From: Chinchilla lanigera
Taxonomy: Eukaryota > Chordata > Mammalia > Rodentia > Chinchillidae
DNA length: 64,000 nucleotides
Direction of reading: 5' to 3'
Assembly: GCF_000276665.1 (NCBI RefSeq)
Contig: NW_004955463.1
Location: 14,418,287-14,482,286, forward strand
Shown here: piece after piece, positions 1-11,459 of the stretch
Layout: the number at the start of each line of letters is the position of its first letter
Numbering within the stretch: position 1 is the first letter of the stretch
The notes under the pieces: generated by a model
The model's database searches: none
What the model saw: only the letters and a program-made list of their open reading frames with translations
What the model was told of the DNA's origin: nothing
Made by a program: the position numbers and the translations under genes

Positions 1-180
1 AGCACTCTGGGAACCTGAGGCAAAAGAACCAAGTTTGAGCTCAGCACAGGAATCTTAGCAATTTAGTGAAAGCTTGCCTCAAAATGAAAAAATAAAAAGG
101 GCTGGAGCTGTAGCTCCACGCAAAGGCCCCAGGTTCAAGATCTAGTACCAAAAAAAAAAGAAAAGAAAAAACAAAAAACC
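1..180 (+). repeat. B1-dID dimeric SINE, cut by the window edge
   Basis: A B1-like part (GGGAACCTGAGGCAAAAG) is joined through an A-rich linker to a shortened ID part (GGGCTGGAGCTGTAGCTC) and ends in an A-rich tail. The 5' end is outside the window. Confidence 0.85.
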
Positions 181-364
181 CTCAACCCCTGTTCTATGCA
201 TTCACTATTCAGCTAATGCACTGACCATCATGTTCTCTGGGGCTGGGTCTTAGTGCTATTCTACTGTGCTTAGTGCTAGAATTTCAGATTTTCTATTCTA
301 GCTGACCTCACACTGTAGGCGGAGGGCATCTAACTGAAGGAGAGGATAGTAACAATTTTATCAT

Positions 365-485
365 AGATACATAATAGCAACAATCACTAGCACAGTGGGC
401 AGGCAGTAAGCTAAAGATTTTATATTCATAACCCACTTACTCTTCACAGTAACACTGGGAAGCGGTAATGGAAATTTGGAAGAGA
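365..485 (+). repeat. MIR fragment
   Basis: The order of words ATAGCAACAATCACTAGCACAG and CTTCACAGTAACACTGGGAAG fits a diverged MIR core with its downstream region. Confidence 0.5.
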
Positions 486-499
486 TTATAACCATGACT

Positions 500-575
500 C
501 TTTCAGGGGTGCTGGGCATCAGACCCAGGGCTCGTGCACGCTAAGTGCACCCTACCATTGAGCCACACCCTGTTT
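500..575 (-). repeat. ID element, diverged
   Basis: Reads as the reverse of an ID: GGTGCTGGGCATCAGACCCAGGGC through ACCATTGAGCCACACCC. Confidence 0.75.
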
Positions 576-784
576 ATGTACACATACATAAAAGAAACAC
601 ACATCAAAGATTTCAATAAACTTGTTAATCAAGGAGCCACAAAATGTTACCACTGGTTCAAACGAGCATGCAAAGAGCCTACTCACATATAACTGAATTC
701 TTGTTCTTCTCTTAATCTAATGGCCATTTCTATGTCTTCATACTAACCTTGACTCAAATATGGACATTGACATCTTTTTTAAAA

Positions 785-932
785 ATCCAGCTAGGCATAG
801 TAGCACACACCTCTTATTCTAGCTCTTGGGAAGCTGAAGCAGGAGGATTGCTGTGAGTTCAAGGCCAGCCTGTGTTACATAGTGAGTTCAAGGGCAGCCT
901 GAACAACATAGAGAGACCTTGCCTCAAAAAAA
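785..932 (+). repeat. B1 SINE
   Basis: Has the B1 body with AGGAGGATTGCTGTGAGTTC and the internal duplication of the TGAGTTCAAGG-CAGCCTG segment, ending in a short A tail. Confidence 0.9.
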
Positions 933-962
933 TCTTTATTATTCATTAATGCTAACAATAAT

Positions 963-1047
963 TCAGGACTGGGGATGCAGCTCCGAGGAAGAGCCTTTGC
1001 TTAGCATGCACGAGTCCTGGGTTTGACTCCAGAACTGCCAAATAAAT
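963..1047 (+). repeat. ID element
   Basis: GGACTGGGGATGCAGCTC (A box) and GAGTCCTGGGTTTGACTCC (B box region) followed by an A-rich tail. Confidence 0.85.
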
Positions 1048-2020
1048 TAATAATCGTACAGAAATTCTACGACTGTACAACACACCACAGGGAATACAAC
1101 CTAGATGTTGTCAGCCACTCTGCTCCACCTTGCAGTCCCCAAAGCACATGAGAAAGCCACCTCACCACGGACTGGAGCCTCAGGAACAGTCTGAAGAAAG
1201 CTCCTGATGTGTCTGTGTGTCTTTGTGTCTGTGCGTCCATGCAGAGCTAGCAGACACCAGGTTCCATGGCCCTGGACATTGTGACGTGGGCTCAGCCAGC
1301 GGTAAACTCAAACAGCCAAAGGAGGGAGCCAGGGAGGAAGTTCATGCCTCAGCGGCCCCCGTGCCTCAGGGCAGTGCAGCAGCCGCAGGTACAAAGCCTG
1401 CAGACTGCCACTTCTCACACGGGGGTCCAGTAAGAGCACCCCCGAAGCTACCTGGAGCCCAGAGGTCCGGGACACTCCCCTCCCCCACTTTTCTGCCATG
1501 TTTCTGGATAACGGAAATGGTTCTTAATAAATTTTGTTTCTCACAATAAAATTGATGCTCTTGAAAGAAAAAAGTCCCGAATGCAACTTAAATCTGAACA
1601 TTAGACATGCTTAGTTATATCTAGTACTTAGTAATTGTTTATTATGTGCTAGGTCCCACCCAAATATTTCTATGCACAATAAACCCCTCTAAAAATGCAT
1701 GAGTTCCAAAACATTCAATATGCAGAGGTGCAAGATTGCATTGTCTGGAGTAATGCAGAGGCTGGAGCGAGCTGGCCAGGTTAACTAAGATGCATTTTGG
1801 CTACCAGGTTCCATCCTGCAGCTCGGCACCACCCACCTGGTGGTGACTGAACCTCCCACCTACATGTCAGCAGGGCCCGTCCTGGTATCTGTGATGAGCT
1901 AGATGTAGGATGGTGGCAGCAATTTCAGGAAGCTCCAGGTAGACGGGACCAGGGAGACAGGCTGGGAGAATGCTGGGGATGTACAATGAGTTTTCTGTCT
2001 TCTAAGGTCAATTCACCCTT
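1048..2020. other. Intergenic, possible terminal exon with tandem poly(A) signals
   Basis: No known gene was recognised. A T/G-rich tract ending CCATGCAG (to about 1242) could be a splice acceptor. It is followed by about 300 bases of GC-rich sequence closing with AATAAA at 1526-1531 and 1545-1550. A weak MIR-like stretch sits near 1640-1700. This is speculative and no protein family was recognised. Confidence 0.3.
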
Positions 2021-2446
2021 TGTCTTAGTTACTTTTCCTGTTGCTGAGACAAAATTTCCAACATCCATGAGTTTAAAGGAGGTGAAGTTTATTTCAGCTC
2101 ACAGTTTGTAGAGGTTTCAGCCTGCAGCTGGCTGACTCCGAGGCAGGGCTGCGTGGCAGAGGGCCATCACAGAGGAGAAACAGTCCATGGGGTGGCAAGT
2201 AGGAGGCAGCAGCAAAGCAACAAGCGGCAAGCTGCAGCAGCAACCCTGCCGTTCTCTTTTACCCCACCCAGGCTACCAGCCTTTTGGGTGGTGCCACTCA
2301 GAACTATTTTAAACCAGTCAGTGGACTAATTTAGTAATCATGCACCCTTAATCTCAATATCACGTGCCCTAGATCCAGCCAACTCTGAAAACCTCCACCT
2401 ATGAGCACATGAGGCTTTGGGGGGACATCTAGATACAAGCCATAAC
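2021..2446 (-). repeat. MaLR-type solo LTR (ORR1/MST-like)
   Basis: Begins TGTCTTAGTTACTTTTCCTG, has GTTTATTTCAGCTCACAGTTT and ends near CAAGCCATAAC, which is the reverse of a MaLR LTR. No internal region is adjacent. Confidence 0.7.
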
Positions 2447-2494
2447 GCTCTTCCTTCCACATGCTGGCCTGCCCCTATAGAAAAGAAGAACCAT

Positions 2495-2662
2495 AACCAG
2501 GCATGTAATCCCAGCACCCTGGGAGGCTGAGGCAGGAGAATGGCAAGTTTCACCCCAGCCTGGACAAGTTGATAACTTATGGAGACCTTGTCTCAAAACA
2601 TACAAAAAGGGCTGAGGGTGCAGCTCAGTGTGAAGGCCCTGGGTTCAATAAAAAAAAAACCC
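2495..2662 (+). repeat. B1-dID SINE
   Basis: A B1 half with GTAATCCCAGCACCCTGGGA is followed by AAAAAGGGCTGAGGGTGCAG, the shortened ID half, and an A tail. Confidence 0.9.
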
Positions 2663-3142
2663 ATAAGCCTTAGTCTGATCCTGAGTGAGAATGGGTGTGG
2701 GGTGGAGGGTGAGCCCAGTACCCGTTCTCACAGATGCACCTCCCGTGTCCAGCTGCACTGAGGCAGGTCTTAGAGATGGGAACCTAGGGACCGGTCTCTT
2801 TTCAGTCAAGCTGCTCAGACCATTGGCCAGCCCTCTGGGTTTGCCTGTTTCAAACCAAAGCAGTAAACAAGACATATTCCTTTTCTGTCTTCTGCAGAGC
2901 CGTCCAAGAGTCCCTCCCTGCACTTGGTCTGTCCATTTTGGGCTGTTTCCAGCCTATCCTTTAGTATCAAAATGTCCCGAGAAACAATTTCCCCCTTCAG
3001 AGCGATTCCTACAGCGCATTCTCCTTCTTCTTTTCCTTGTGTGTGCAAAGCATTCACTTTACCACCAAGTCACACAGCCAGCCAGAGGTCCTCTTATTAA
3101 AAGATAAACATGTTTTAATTCTGAAGGATGACTTCGAATGCA
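2663..3142. other. Intergenic, no feature recognised
   Basis: Mixed-composition sequence. The 140-codon open frame here resembles no family I know and has no splice or promoter support. Confidence 0.4.
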
Positions 3143-3160
3143 CCATCATTTATATTTTTA

Positions 3161-3258
3161 TTTTTTTATTTTTTTGTTTTTTTTCCGGTACCGGGAATTG
3201 AACTCACAACCTCGAGCTTGCCAGGCAGGCACTGTACCGCTGAGCTAAATCCCCAGCC
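3161..3258 (-). repeat. ID element with target-site duplication
   Basis: Poly-T head, CCGGTACCGGGAATTGAACTC, and TGAGCTAAATCCCCAGCC. Flanked by an 18-base direct repeat CCATCATTTATATTTTTA (3143-3160 and 3259-3276), showing L1-mediated insertion; the two Cs could belong to the element. Confidence 0.95.
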
Positions 3259-3375
3259 CCATCATTTATATTTTTAAAGCAATTTTTTTTCAAACTTTGG
3301 TGACCTAAATATTAGTTAGTAACCACTAGCAACACACTACTGCGTGACTAAGAGGCACAGCTCTGATTTTCTATT

Positions 3376-3430
3376 GCATGTGTGTAGGTGTGTGCACATG
3401 TGTGCGTGCATGCGTGTGTGTGTGCATCCG
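3376..3430. repeat. Imperfect (TG)n microsatellite
   Basis: Alternating purine-pyrimidine tract of TG with TGCA and TGCG interruptions. Confidence 0.85.
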
Positions 3431-3440
3431 TGTTGCACTA

Positions 3441-4389
3441 TGAGTGGATCTCAAGGCTCAGTACTGTCCTGCAATTTGTCTCCTGCATGCAGGCACAGGC
3501 TGTGTGACGAAGGCACTGTCTGCTGAGCCTCCTCTCTGGGACCCTGGTCAGGGAAAGGGAGTGGTCCAGTGAACGCCAGCACTAGGTTAGAGTCTCTTCA
3601 GAAAATGTGGGCCAAGTGTGATTTGATAGGGTCAGAACCCTGGAGGAGTCTTCATTTGGACCTCAAGCTAAACACTTGCGAAGTCATCTGCTCAACCTTC
3701 TTGCACCTTTTGTTTTCTCTATAAAAGTGAGATCCTGAAGGGCCGCAGCTGCTAGATGGCCCCAAGAGACCACCTCCTTCATTCTTTGAGTCAGTAACTC
3801 AATTTTAAATGATGTAGAAAGACCTAAGTACAGAAAATCGAGGAAGAGAATTGGGAATTCACATCAAATGGACCGTGGCAATTCACACTGGTCGTCTTGC
3901 TCTGCTGGACCTGAGGGAACGTTACTGGGCTGGGGGTTGTTTTTAGTTCAACTGTTCTTTTCTAGCTTCTCATCGCTGGCCAGTGCACACACTGAGATCA
4001 TCTGAAGCTGCGTTAGGAGCCAGAACAGGCAGCTAAGCACGTCCTGGAGAAGGTGAGGGAAGCCAAGCAGAATGAGAATCCACACGGCCTTGCTACTTGC
4101 ATGTTCTCTTCCCAGCAGTGTGGGTTGGGCAGAGAGGATTGCATTTCTATCCGACGGCTCTGCTCACTGTACTGGTTCTGCAGTAAGTCGTATTTTCATA
4201 ACCCTAACGGTACATGCTGTTTATGGGGTTTCGGTTTGGGAATCAACCTATAGGCACAGTACAGAAGGTGTATGACCGTCTCACTGTGCAGTTCTGGCAG
4301 ACCCAGGAAACTGTCCTTAAAGCATAGGTACTTTGTTTTGTTTGTCTCCTATGCGGTACCTGATGGAATCTGCAGCATAGAAAACAAGT
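3441..4389. other. Intergenic, no feature recognised
   Basis: No repeat family, RNA gene or credible reading frame was recognised. It may be old unique sequence. Confidence 0.4.
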
Positions 4390-4545
4390 TAGCCCCAGTG
4401 TGGTAATGCACGCCTATAATCCCAGCACTCAGGAGGCTGAGGCGGAAGGATCACCGAGTGTTCCAGGTCAGCCTGGCCTACCTACATAGTGACGCTGACC
4501 TCACCGGTCTCAAAACAAACAAATGAATAACAAAACAAAAAAGAA
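4390..4545 (+). repeat. B1 SINE
   Basis: TATAATCCCAGCACTCAGGA, GAGGCTGAGGCGGAAGGATC and an A/C-rich tail of CAAAACAAAC units. Confidence 0.9.
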
Positions 4546-5460
4546 AACAAGTCAGGAGCATAGGACAAGGAGGACTTCCCGGGCTCTTGCTTCTATTTGG
4601 TAATATAAATATGAAGTGAGTTTGAGTCTTCTACAAGGCAATAATTGCTGCATTTTGGAATTCAACATTAAAACAGTTTCAGTGAAAGAGAACTGGACCA
4701 GGAGTCCGTGTTCACTGAACTCCAAACTCCACAGGGTTGGGAGGAAAGAGCCAAAGTCAGAGTCGGAACTGGGCTGAGCCAATTGAAACAGGGCAGAGTG
4801 GCCGGCTGGGGACAGGACAGGCCAACAGGGCACCTTAGCACATGAATGACAATGGGCTGAGAGCTCCGGGGACCACCAGGTGGAGCTGGCGTGCAGCAAC
4901 CTGGGTTTGATCCCAGCCCACCCGGAAAACCAAAACTCCACGCACAAACAACACAGCAGGTACACGGACTCTGTGCCCTTCCCCTTTCCTTCCTGAAAAC
5001 AGGAGTGAAACTCCATGTGAAAGATATCCTCTCTCTACCAGAAAGAGAGACACACTCTTCCCACCAGAGGTAGGGAGCGGAGGCGGAGGGAAGTCTGCAG
5101 AACACACCTTGTGTGGGGGGCGCTGCTCGACTTTCCCACAACTTACAGCGCACTGCCACCTTGGTACTGAACGTGCTCAGCTCCCACTGCTGCTTTGTGG
5201 CTCCTGTTCCTCGTGGAGACTCCCGAGCGTGTGAATCAAATCTGCATGCCCCTCCCGCCCTGGAAATGCTGTGTGGGTCCCCAAGCGGGATCCTAGGAGG
5301 GGGAGGAAAATTGTACCTCCTCCACAGAACTGTTTTTTAAATGAAATTATTTATTTTTAACTAGTACATAAAAACAAAAATGCTTTAATATTTAAATCAG
5401 ATTAGACATATAATCTCAAACATCTATCCGTTCTTTATGGTAAAGTCCTCTACAGTACTG

Positions 5461-5462
<2 letters not shown>
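4546..5462. other. Intergenic, no feature recognised
   Basis: Overlapping open frames on the minus strand (4552-5159) in three frames with no family resemblance argue against coding. The last 130 bases are A+T-rich. Confidence 0.4.

Positions 5463-5498
<36 letters not shown>
5463..5498. repeat. (TG)18 microsatellite
   Basis: Perfect dinucleotide run directly before a reversed B1-dID. Confidence 0.97.
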
Positions 5499-5500
<2 letters not shown>

Positions 5501-5504
5501 ACAT

Positions 5505-5702
5505 GGCTTTGTGTGCATGGGGTGCTGGGGATGGAATGCAGGGCCTTTCTTTGCACTGAGCTGTATCCCCAGCCCTTTGTTGTATTTTTAATTTTTACAT
5601 AGGGTTTCATTAAGTTTCTAAATTGTCCAGGCTGGGCTGCAATCCTCCTGCCTCAGCCTCCCAAAGTGCTGGATTTACAGGTGTGCACCACTGTGCCTGC
5701 CT
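5505..5702 (-). repeat. B1-dID SINE
   Basis: Reversed ID half (GAGCTGTATCCCCAGCCC), T/A linker, then reversed B1 half (CCTCCTGCCTCAGCCTCCCA). Confidence 0.9.
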
Positions 5703-6108
5703 GGCTCCCTCACAGTACTGATAGAAAAAGAGGACTAATCAAATGCTCCCAATCCTGTTAGTTATTAGTCAAAGAAGTGACACTGCTTTCTGCAGTGTTT
5801 TTGCCACAGGGCAAGGCACATTTGAAGTATCTAGTGTTGGTATTTCACAGATGAAAGGCATGACTAGCAACCCTCCCTGCCACAGGCTAAGCCTCTACCC
5901 AGCACCCCCACCCCTGACAAAAGGAGGGGCGACTTGTTATCCTGACAGACAGACAGACAGACTGCAGTTGACGCAGATGTCCCCCAGAGCTGTGCTGTTG
6001 ATCAGTCAGTGTGGCTGTTTGCTGGAGCCCTCATATGTGGTCTTGTTCTAAAACAGAGTCTATGTAAGGAAAATCAAATAAAGGAGACAAACCTTTCAAC
6101 AGTGGGAT
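5703..6108. other. Intergenic with a short (GACA)n run
   Basis: Contains (CAGA)4-5 near 5944-5962. Nothing else was recognised. Confidence 0.5.
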
Positions 6109-6109
6109 T

Positions 6110-6235
6110 AGCTGGGCTGGGTGGCTCACTCTGAAGCTCCAGCTACTCAAGAGACTGAAGCAGGAAGATTCACAAGTTTGAGGTCAGATCAGAGGTCTCA
6201 AGAATGAGACCTCTGGCTCAAAAGACAGCAGTAGC
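6110..6235 (+). repeat. Diverged B1-like SINE
   Basis: GCTGGGTGGCTCACTCTGAA, AGGAAGATTCACAAGTTTGA and a degenerate tail. Confidence 0.65.
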
Positions 6236-7016
6236 GATGTTAGACAAAAAGACTCGAGAGAGATGGCCCTCAAAAGGCCTCCCTGAGGAGCACTCAAGTT
6301 CAGGAAGAAGTTACTTCACTGTCTTTCCTCTGGTGACCGCCAGGCCCCTCTAAGTCACCTCAGTGGAAAGCCCTGCCCTGTGCTGGCCTTGGGGCCATCC
6401 CTGGCCTTAGCAGAGCCTGTCTTAGTGGTGAGGCCTGTGGCCCTGCTGATGACACCAGGCCAGGCGGGTGGCGACCAAGACCTGGGGGCCAGGCTCACCT
6501 CTCCTGACCTTCTAGGCCTTCAGTCACCTCAGTGGGCCTTGCTTTCACTGCAGCCCAGGGGAGAAGGGGACTTCTCAGAAGGGGGGTATTTTAACGGACA
6601 GTAAAAGTATTTTGAATTTGAATTGTTGAGAAATGAGGAAGTTGGAGAGGGAGAGAGTCATTCGGGGTTTTAGCGAAGGGAACAGACTAGGAATCAGTCT
6701 GACTGCACCCTTGAAAGACATTTCCTTAAAATGTGAAAATGCTTTCGCAGAGAAATGTTTACCCCCCAAAAAACCCCAAAAAACAAAAAAGCTAATCTAC
6801 AGGAAAAACAACTTACACACAGGAATCTAAATGTCACTGGATTCCCAGAGGGAATGAGCTCAGAAGTTAAAAGGGGAGGGATGCTCTCCAACTATTAAAT
6901 GTATTTTTAAAGGCCCTTTGGGTTTAACTTGGTTCCAGGAAGAAGACAGGCTCTTCTCCCAGGGGAGGGAATCTTTACAAACGCTAACAGAAGCTTCTAG
7001 AAGCTGGGGTTCAGGC
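6236..7016. other. Intergenic, no feature recognised
   Basis: Purine-rich around 6630-6680 and A-rich around 6765-6800. No family was recognised. Confidence 0.4.
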
Positions 7017-7054
7017 TGGTGGGGGCGGGGGCGGGAGCGGGGGGTGGGGGGAGA
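7017..7054 (+). other. G-quadruplex-type tract
   Basis: At least five runs of three or more G, separated by one to three bases (GGGGGCGGGGGCGGGAGCGG and onward), which meets the usual folding pattern on the plus strand. Confidence 0.85.
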
Positions 7055-7194
7055 GGTCAACCAGAAATATTCTGTCTGCGGTGGTTTCAGCCAGACTTTG
7101 AGATCAGACGTTTGAGCTGGAGAGACTCCCTTTGGGCTGGCTTTTGTTTGTCCTCTTCTCGGCCATCAGAGTTCACAGGGTTGATGTCACCCAG

Positions 7195-7904
7195 AGCCCA
7201 GCGGGTCCTTGCAGCCCTCAGCGAGCGTCGCACAGCTGGGCGCAGCGCCGAAGCCGAAATGGAGCCCCCACCCGCCCTGAAGCTCCTGGTCACTTAGGGA
7301 AGAGGGGACCCAGAGGCCGAAGTCCCAGCCCAGCTACTGTCACAGACTTGCGACAGGAGTCAACCCTGCAAGGGTAAAAGGCCGTAGCTAGGCCGTAGCT
7401 TAGTGGAATCGTGCTTGCACAGCGGGCGTGAGGCCCTGGGTTCGATCCTCAGCACCGGCAAGAGAAATCAGGAAGGAAGAGAGGAGGCGAGGAAGGAAAA
7501 AAGCAGAGGCAAGGCAGCGGCGGGCACAACCAATCTAGGCCTCTCAGCGCCCTGTGCTGCCGCCTCGGGGGGCCCAGACGGTGCTCCCCGAAGCCAGGAG
7601 GAAGCAGGGCTCCGGACTCAGGAGCGGAGCTCGGGAGCCAGCAAGCAGTAGCTCTGAAGGGTGCTGTCACTTCAGGGCACTCTGCTCTTTCGGCAAAACC
7701 TCCAACTTCCACCAGGAGCCCGCGCCTCAAGCTTCGTTTGCACGCCCTGGACCCCGCGTTAGGGAAGCAGCGGCAGCGGGGCGCGGAGCTCATTTCCTGC
7801 GGGCCGCCTAAAGACAGTACCGGTCCGTGTAGCTCCGCCCACCCTCTCTCTGTTAGGCCTCCTCGTCTTTGCCCGAGACCCGTCCCTTACCGTTTCTTTT
7901 CTTA
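7195..7904. promoter_or_regulatory. GC-rich, CpG-containing patch
   Basis: CpG is clearly enriched here, for example GCGAGCGTCGCACAGCTGGG, GCGGCGGGCA and CAGCGGCAGCGGGGCGCGGA. It is weaker than the island at 44 kb and includes an ID element. It could be an enhancer, a minor promoter or just a GC-rich island; there is no transcript evidence. Confidence 0.4.
7380..7465 (+). repeat. ID element with a short head duplication
   Basis: GGCCGTAGCT is repeated in tandem at the start, followed by TTAGTGGAATCGTGCTTGCA and CCCTGGGTTCGATCCTCAGC. Confidence 0.85.
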
Positions 7905-8075
7905 GTTTGAACTAAGGGCCTTCACACGGAACTGTGTCCCCAGCACCTGATTTTTTTTAGTTTGAAGCCCGTCTTGTTAGGTCATTGAGTTGCGCAGGCT
8001 GCACTGGAACTCGTGATCCTTCCTAGCTCAGCGCTGGGAGCCCTGGGGTTACAGGCGTGCGTCTCCCTCCGAGAT
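7905..8075 (-). repeat. B1-dID SINE, diverged
   Basis: Reversed ID half with AACTGTGTCCCCAGCACC, a T-rich linker, and reversed B1 half with GGGGTTACAGGCGTGCGTCT. Confidence 0.75.
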
Positions 8076-8299
8076 GAACTTGGAGCAGGCTCTGGGGTTC
8101 TCAGACAGCGGTGAGTCCACTTCCTAGGACTTTTCCTGTACTTCTTCCTAAATAAAGTTCCTTGTAAGGGAACCTGAGACTATTATTGGGGTTCTGGGGT
8201 GATGTGGGCTTGTAGAGCTTCTTCTTAGGTTCTTGTCGAGCAAAGAATTGGACAGGAAAGGTACAAAAAGTAGCGAGATTTTACATTTATTAGAGGTAA

Positions 8300-8505
8300 G
8301 GAAAGGCGGGGCATTGTGCTACAAGCCTTTAATCCCACGACTCAGGAGGCTGAGGTAGGAGGATTGAAAGTCCGAGTCCAGCCTGGGCGATTTAGCAAGT
8401 TAGCAGACTTTGTCCCAAAATAAAAAAAAATTAAAATGGCTGGGGCTGTAGCTCTGTGTGGAGGTCGTTGGTTCAGGCTCTAGTCCTGAAAGAAACAAAA
8501 ATCAA
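8300..8505 (+). repeat. B1-dID SINE
   Basis: GCCTTTAATCCCACGACTCA, GGCTGAGGTAGGAGGATTGA, a linker of AAAATAAA units, then GGCTGGGGCTGTAGCTCTGT. Confidence 0.9.
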
Positions 8506-8775
8506 AACGGAAAAAAGCAAACTTGAACATAAGAAGCCATTACAGTCACTCAAGGTGGTGAAGAATCTCTGCTCCATTATGATCTGCACAGCAGACCTGT
8601 GAGGTCAAGGACTTTCCTCCAAGCCTGGGGCTTAAGCCTGGGGCTCAGCGAGTGAGTATGTGCTTCTTGGAGCACCAAAAAAGGAAAAAAAAAAAAAATC
8701 CTCCTCCAACTTTATTCAGACAGCTCCCTGCCCTACTCCTCACCCAAAGCCCTGACTTTTTCCTTAATTTTTCTT

Positions 8776-8862
8776 TTTTTGTTGTTGTTTTCTTTGGGAA
8801 TCAAACTCATGACCTCGCGCTTGGCAGGCAGGCGCTGTGCCCTGAGCTAAATCCCCAGCCCC
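8776..8862 (-). repeat. ID element with target-site duplication
   Basis: GGGAATCAAACTCATGACCT through GAGCTAAATCCCCAGCC. Flanked by a 15-base direct repeat TCCTTAATTTTTCTT (8761-8775 and 8863-8877). Confidence 0.95.
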
Positions 8863-8949
8863 TCCTTAATTTTTCTTAATCCAGATAGTGGTAATCACAT
8901 GCTACAATATATCCAAATCGTCTTTATCTTTAGCAATAACTTCCCAGCC

Positions 8950-9098
8950 TGCTTCTTTTTAAAAAAATCTCGCTATATACTTCAGGTTGGCTTTGAACTC
9001 ACTTTGTAGCCCAGGCTGTCTTTGAACTCATGGTGATCCTCCTGCCTCAGCCTCCTGAGTACTGGGATTATAGGCATGCACTACCACGCCCAGCTTAC
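8950..9098 (-). repeat. B1 SINE
   Basis: Reversed B1 with the duplicated TTTGAACTCA segment, CCTCCTGCCTCAGCCTCCTG, and end ACCACGCCCAGCTTA. Confidence 0.9.
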
Positions 9099-10914
9099 AG
9101 CCTAGTTTTCAGAGATCCCCGGAGGGATCATCAGGCCTCCCAGACCCCAACTGCTCCCAGAAGGAAGCTAAAGTTTCCCAAAAAAGCGACTCACATTCCA
9201 CACCTGGCGTGGAGTCACCATCCCCAGGCAGGAGCCCCGGGCCATCCCCTGGGCTGAGCACTCACACTGCTCAGGGAGCAACCATCCTAGGAGTCTGGGC
9301 CTTTGTCCCATGCAGCAGGAGGAAGGGGCCTTTGGGGATGCCAAGAGCTCTGACCTTCACTCTGGCTGGAGCCCTGGGTCCCTGTCATCCCTCTGTCGCC
9401 CAGAGAGTGCTTGAGGACATGGCCTCTGCTGCATAGAGGGACAACTCAGGAGCGGAGGAGAAGTCTTGTGCTATAAATAAACGGAGCTCCTGGCAAGGCA
9501 GCGCCTCCTCCGCATTCCCACCCCATCACCCTTGTGACTGTCAGAGCCCAGCAGCCTCCAGCCAGGGATTAGTGCACTCAGAAGGTCACGCACTGGTAGC
9601 TGCTGTCCTGAACCCTGCCGGAGAATTTTAGTCACTGACCAAGCAGGAGGCAAGGGAAGGAGAGGAGGCGGAAGCCTGGAGCGCCGGCCTTGAACAGCTA
9701 CAGCCTTTTGTTCTTTTTTTAAGAGCCTGACTTTCCACCAGAATGTGAACATCTATGAGGGGAATGAAGAAGTCGGCGGGGATGAGGGGAAAGGACAATC
9801 CCCACGGAAATCCTTTTGGTTTTAGAGAGGTTGGCCTGATCCTCAGAACACAGATCTGTCTCCCACTCTCTCATGGAAGAAACGGGCCGGCACCATCAGC
9901 AAGTGTAGGCTCTCTGCTGTCATAGTCAGAACCTCACACTTCGCCCCTTAGGGGAGCATCAGGAAACAGAAAGCTGGGCCGTGCTCAGCTTCCAGTCTCC
10001 GCAGCCCCGTGGGCTTCCTGTGGGCTCTGGGGGCCCGGAGTCCCCCGCGCTGTGGGGGCTGCAGACGGATGGAGACAGGGGGCCCCTGAGGGAGCTAGCC
10101 GCAGCTGCACGGTGCCTAAATGCCAAAGGGTACCGCGTGCTGGACTGGACTCCTGGGGAGGGGCGTGTGCCCTACTGTCACCAGCAGAGACACCTGCAGG
10201 GCAGCGGGGTGACTCATCGGGTGCACACACGCTGCGCACACGCTGCACATGTTCACTGTGGGCGGGGTGGAGGGGTACGGAGAGGCGGGGTAACAAAAGC
10301 CCGACGCAAGAGAGTGAAGGCAGACCGATTGAGTCTGACTGTGGCTTCACTCACTGGTTCCTCTGGCCCCTCTGAAGAGAAACTAAGTGATGTCCTTAGG
10401 AGAGAGGACATGAAACGTATTCTGCATATTCTCTAGAGGTAAAAACATGCAATTATTTTAGGTGCTGTGGCTAAGATCCACAGCTAAATTAAAAAGAAGT
10501 GAGCTGATTGCCAAGGTAGTTAGCATCCAGCCTGCTAGAGTTTGGGCCTGGGGGGTCCTGAGGCCCATTCCTCTTACGAGACCCTCGCCTGTACTGCTGC
10601 TGGGGGTAGCAGAACCGTGGGGGTCCCAGTGCGAAGGAGTTAAGTCATGGGAGGGCACTGCCCAGGGCTGCTGGGACCCCAGGCCCTTCCTGTCTCTCTG
10701 TACTTCCCCATCCGCACCACTGCAAGGTGACCGGCTCCTCCGCTGCACACCCACCGAGACCCAGCCCCGGCACAGCTCATCTCAGGCCCGTGGATGGCCT
10801 GAGAGCTGCGGGTGTGAGCTGATGGCCCTTCCCTCCTTTGTGTGGTCTCAGGCATTCTGTCAGAAGGCCCAGAAAGCTCACGAGCACAAGATCTTGGTGA
10901 CATCTTTGTTCTTT
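9099..10914. other. SINE-free intergenic stretch, no gene recognised
   Basis: About 1.8 kb of GC-moderate sequence without rodent SINEs. A short tandem CACACGCTGCG/CACACGCTGCA lies near 10225-10245. Open frames at 9981-10436 overlap on both strands and match no family I recognise. Confidence 0.4.
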
Positions 10915-11085
10915 AGAATTTATTTGTTTATTTGCAGTACTGGATATTGAACTCAGAGCCTTTGCCCAGAGCTGCATCCCCAGTCCTTTCTATTTTATTT
11001 TATTATTTTTATTATCTTTTAATTTTGAGACAGGGTCTTAATTGCCAAACCTGTACCCCAGGGGCATGTACCCCATCCCTGACTG
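10915..11085 (-). repeat. B1-dID SINE, internally deleted
   Basis: Reversed ID half with AGAGCTGCATCCCCAGTCC, a T/A linker and a degraded B1 half starting GAGACAGGGTCTTAATTGCC. Confidence 0.75.
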
Positions 11086-11279
11086 TTCTACTTTTTTAAG
11101 CTGAGAGAAGTTCTTTCCAGAGTGAATTTGTGTCTACAGTTGGTATTTAGAGCACAATGCCAAAGCCTGCCAGCTCCTCCCACCCCCCTGCTGCTCAGTT
11201 ACTTGGTACCTGGGGTGGAGGCAGGGCCTGGCATTGGTGGACAATAGATGTGACAAAATTGTGCCAGTTCTTACAGAAA

Positions 11280-11375
11280 AAGGGCTGGGGTGTAACTCAG
11301 TGGTAGGACGTGTACTTAGCGTATGTGAGCCTTTTAGCTCAGTCCCCATTGCTTGTACACACACACACACACCAA
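11280..11375 (+). repeat. ID element with (CA)n tail
   Basis: AGGGCTGGGGTGTAACTCAG through CAGTCCCCATTGC, then a run of CA units from about 11356 that probably grew from the tail. Confidence 0.85.
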
Positions 11376-11459
11376 GTATTGCTGGGATTAGGCTTTCCCT
11401 TCTCCAAATATTGGGAACAGTTTATATACCACCCTCCAAAGTCACCACTAACCCTCCCT

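Noticed and set aside
4552..5159. Minus-strand frames of 154 and 163 codons
   Set aside because: Three frames are open at once over the same stretch and none resembles a known protein.
9981..10436. 151-codon plus-strand frame in a GC-rich stretch
   Set aside because: Opposite-strand and second-frame openings of similar length, no family resemblance and no splice signals.
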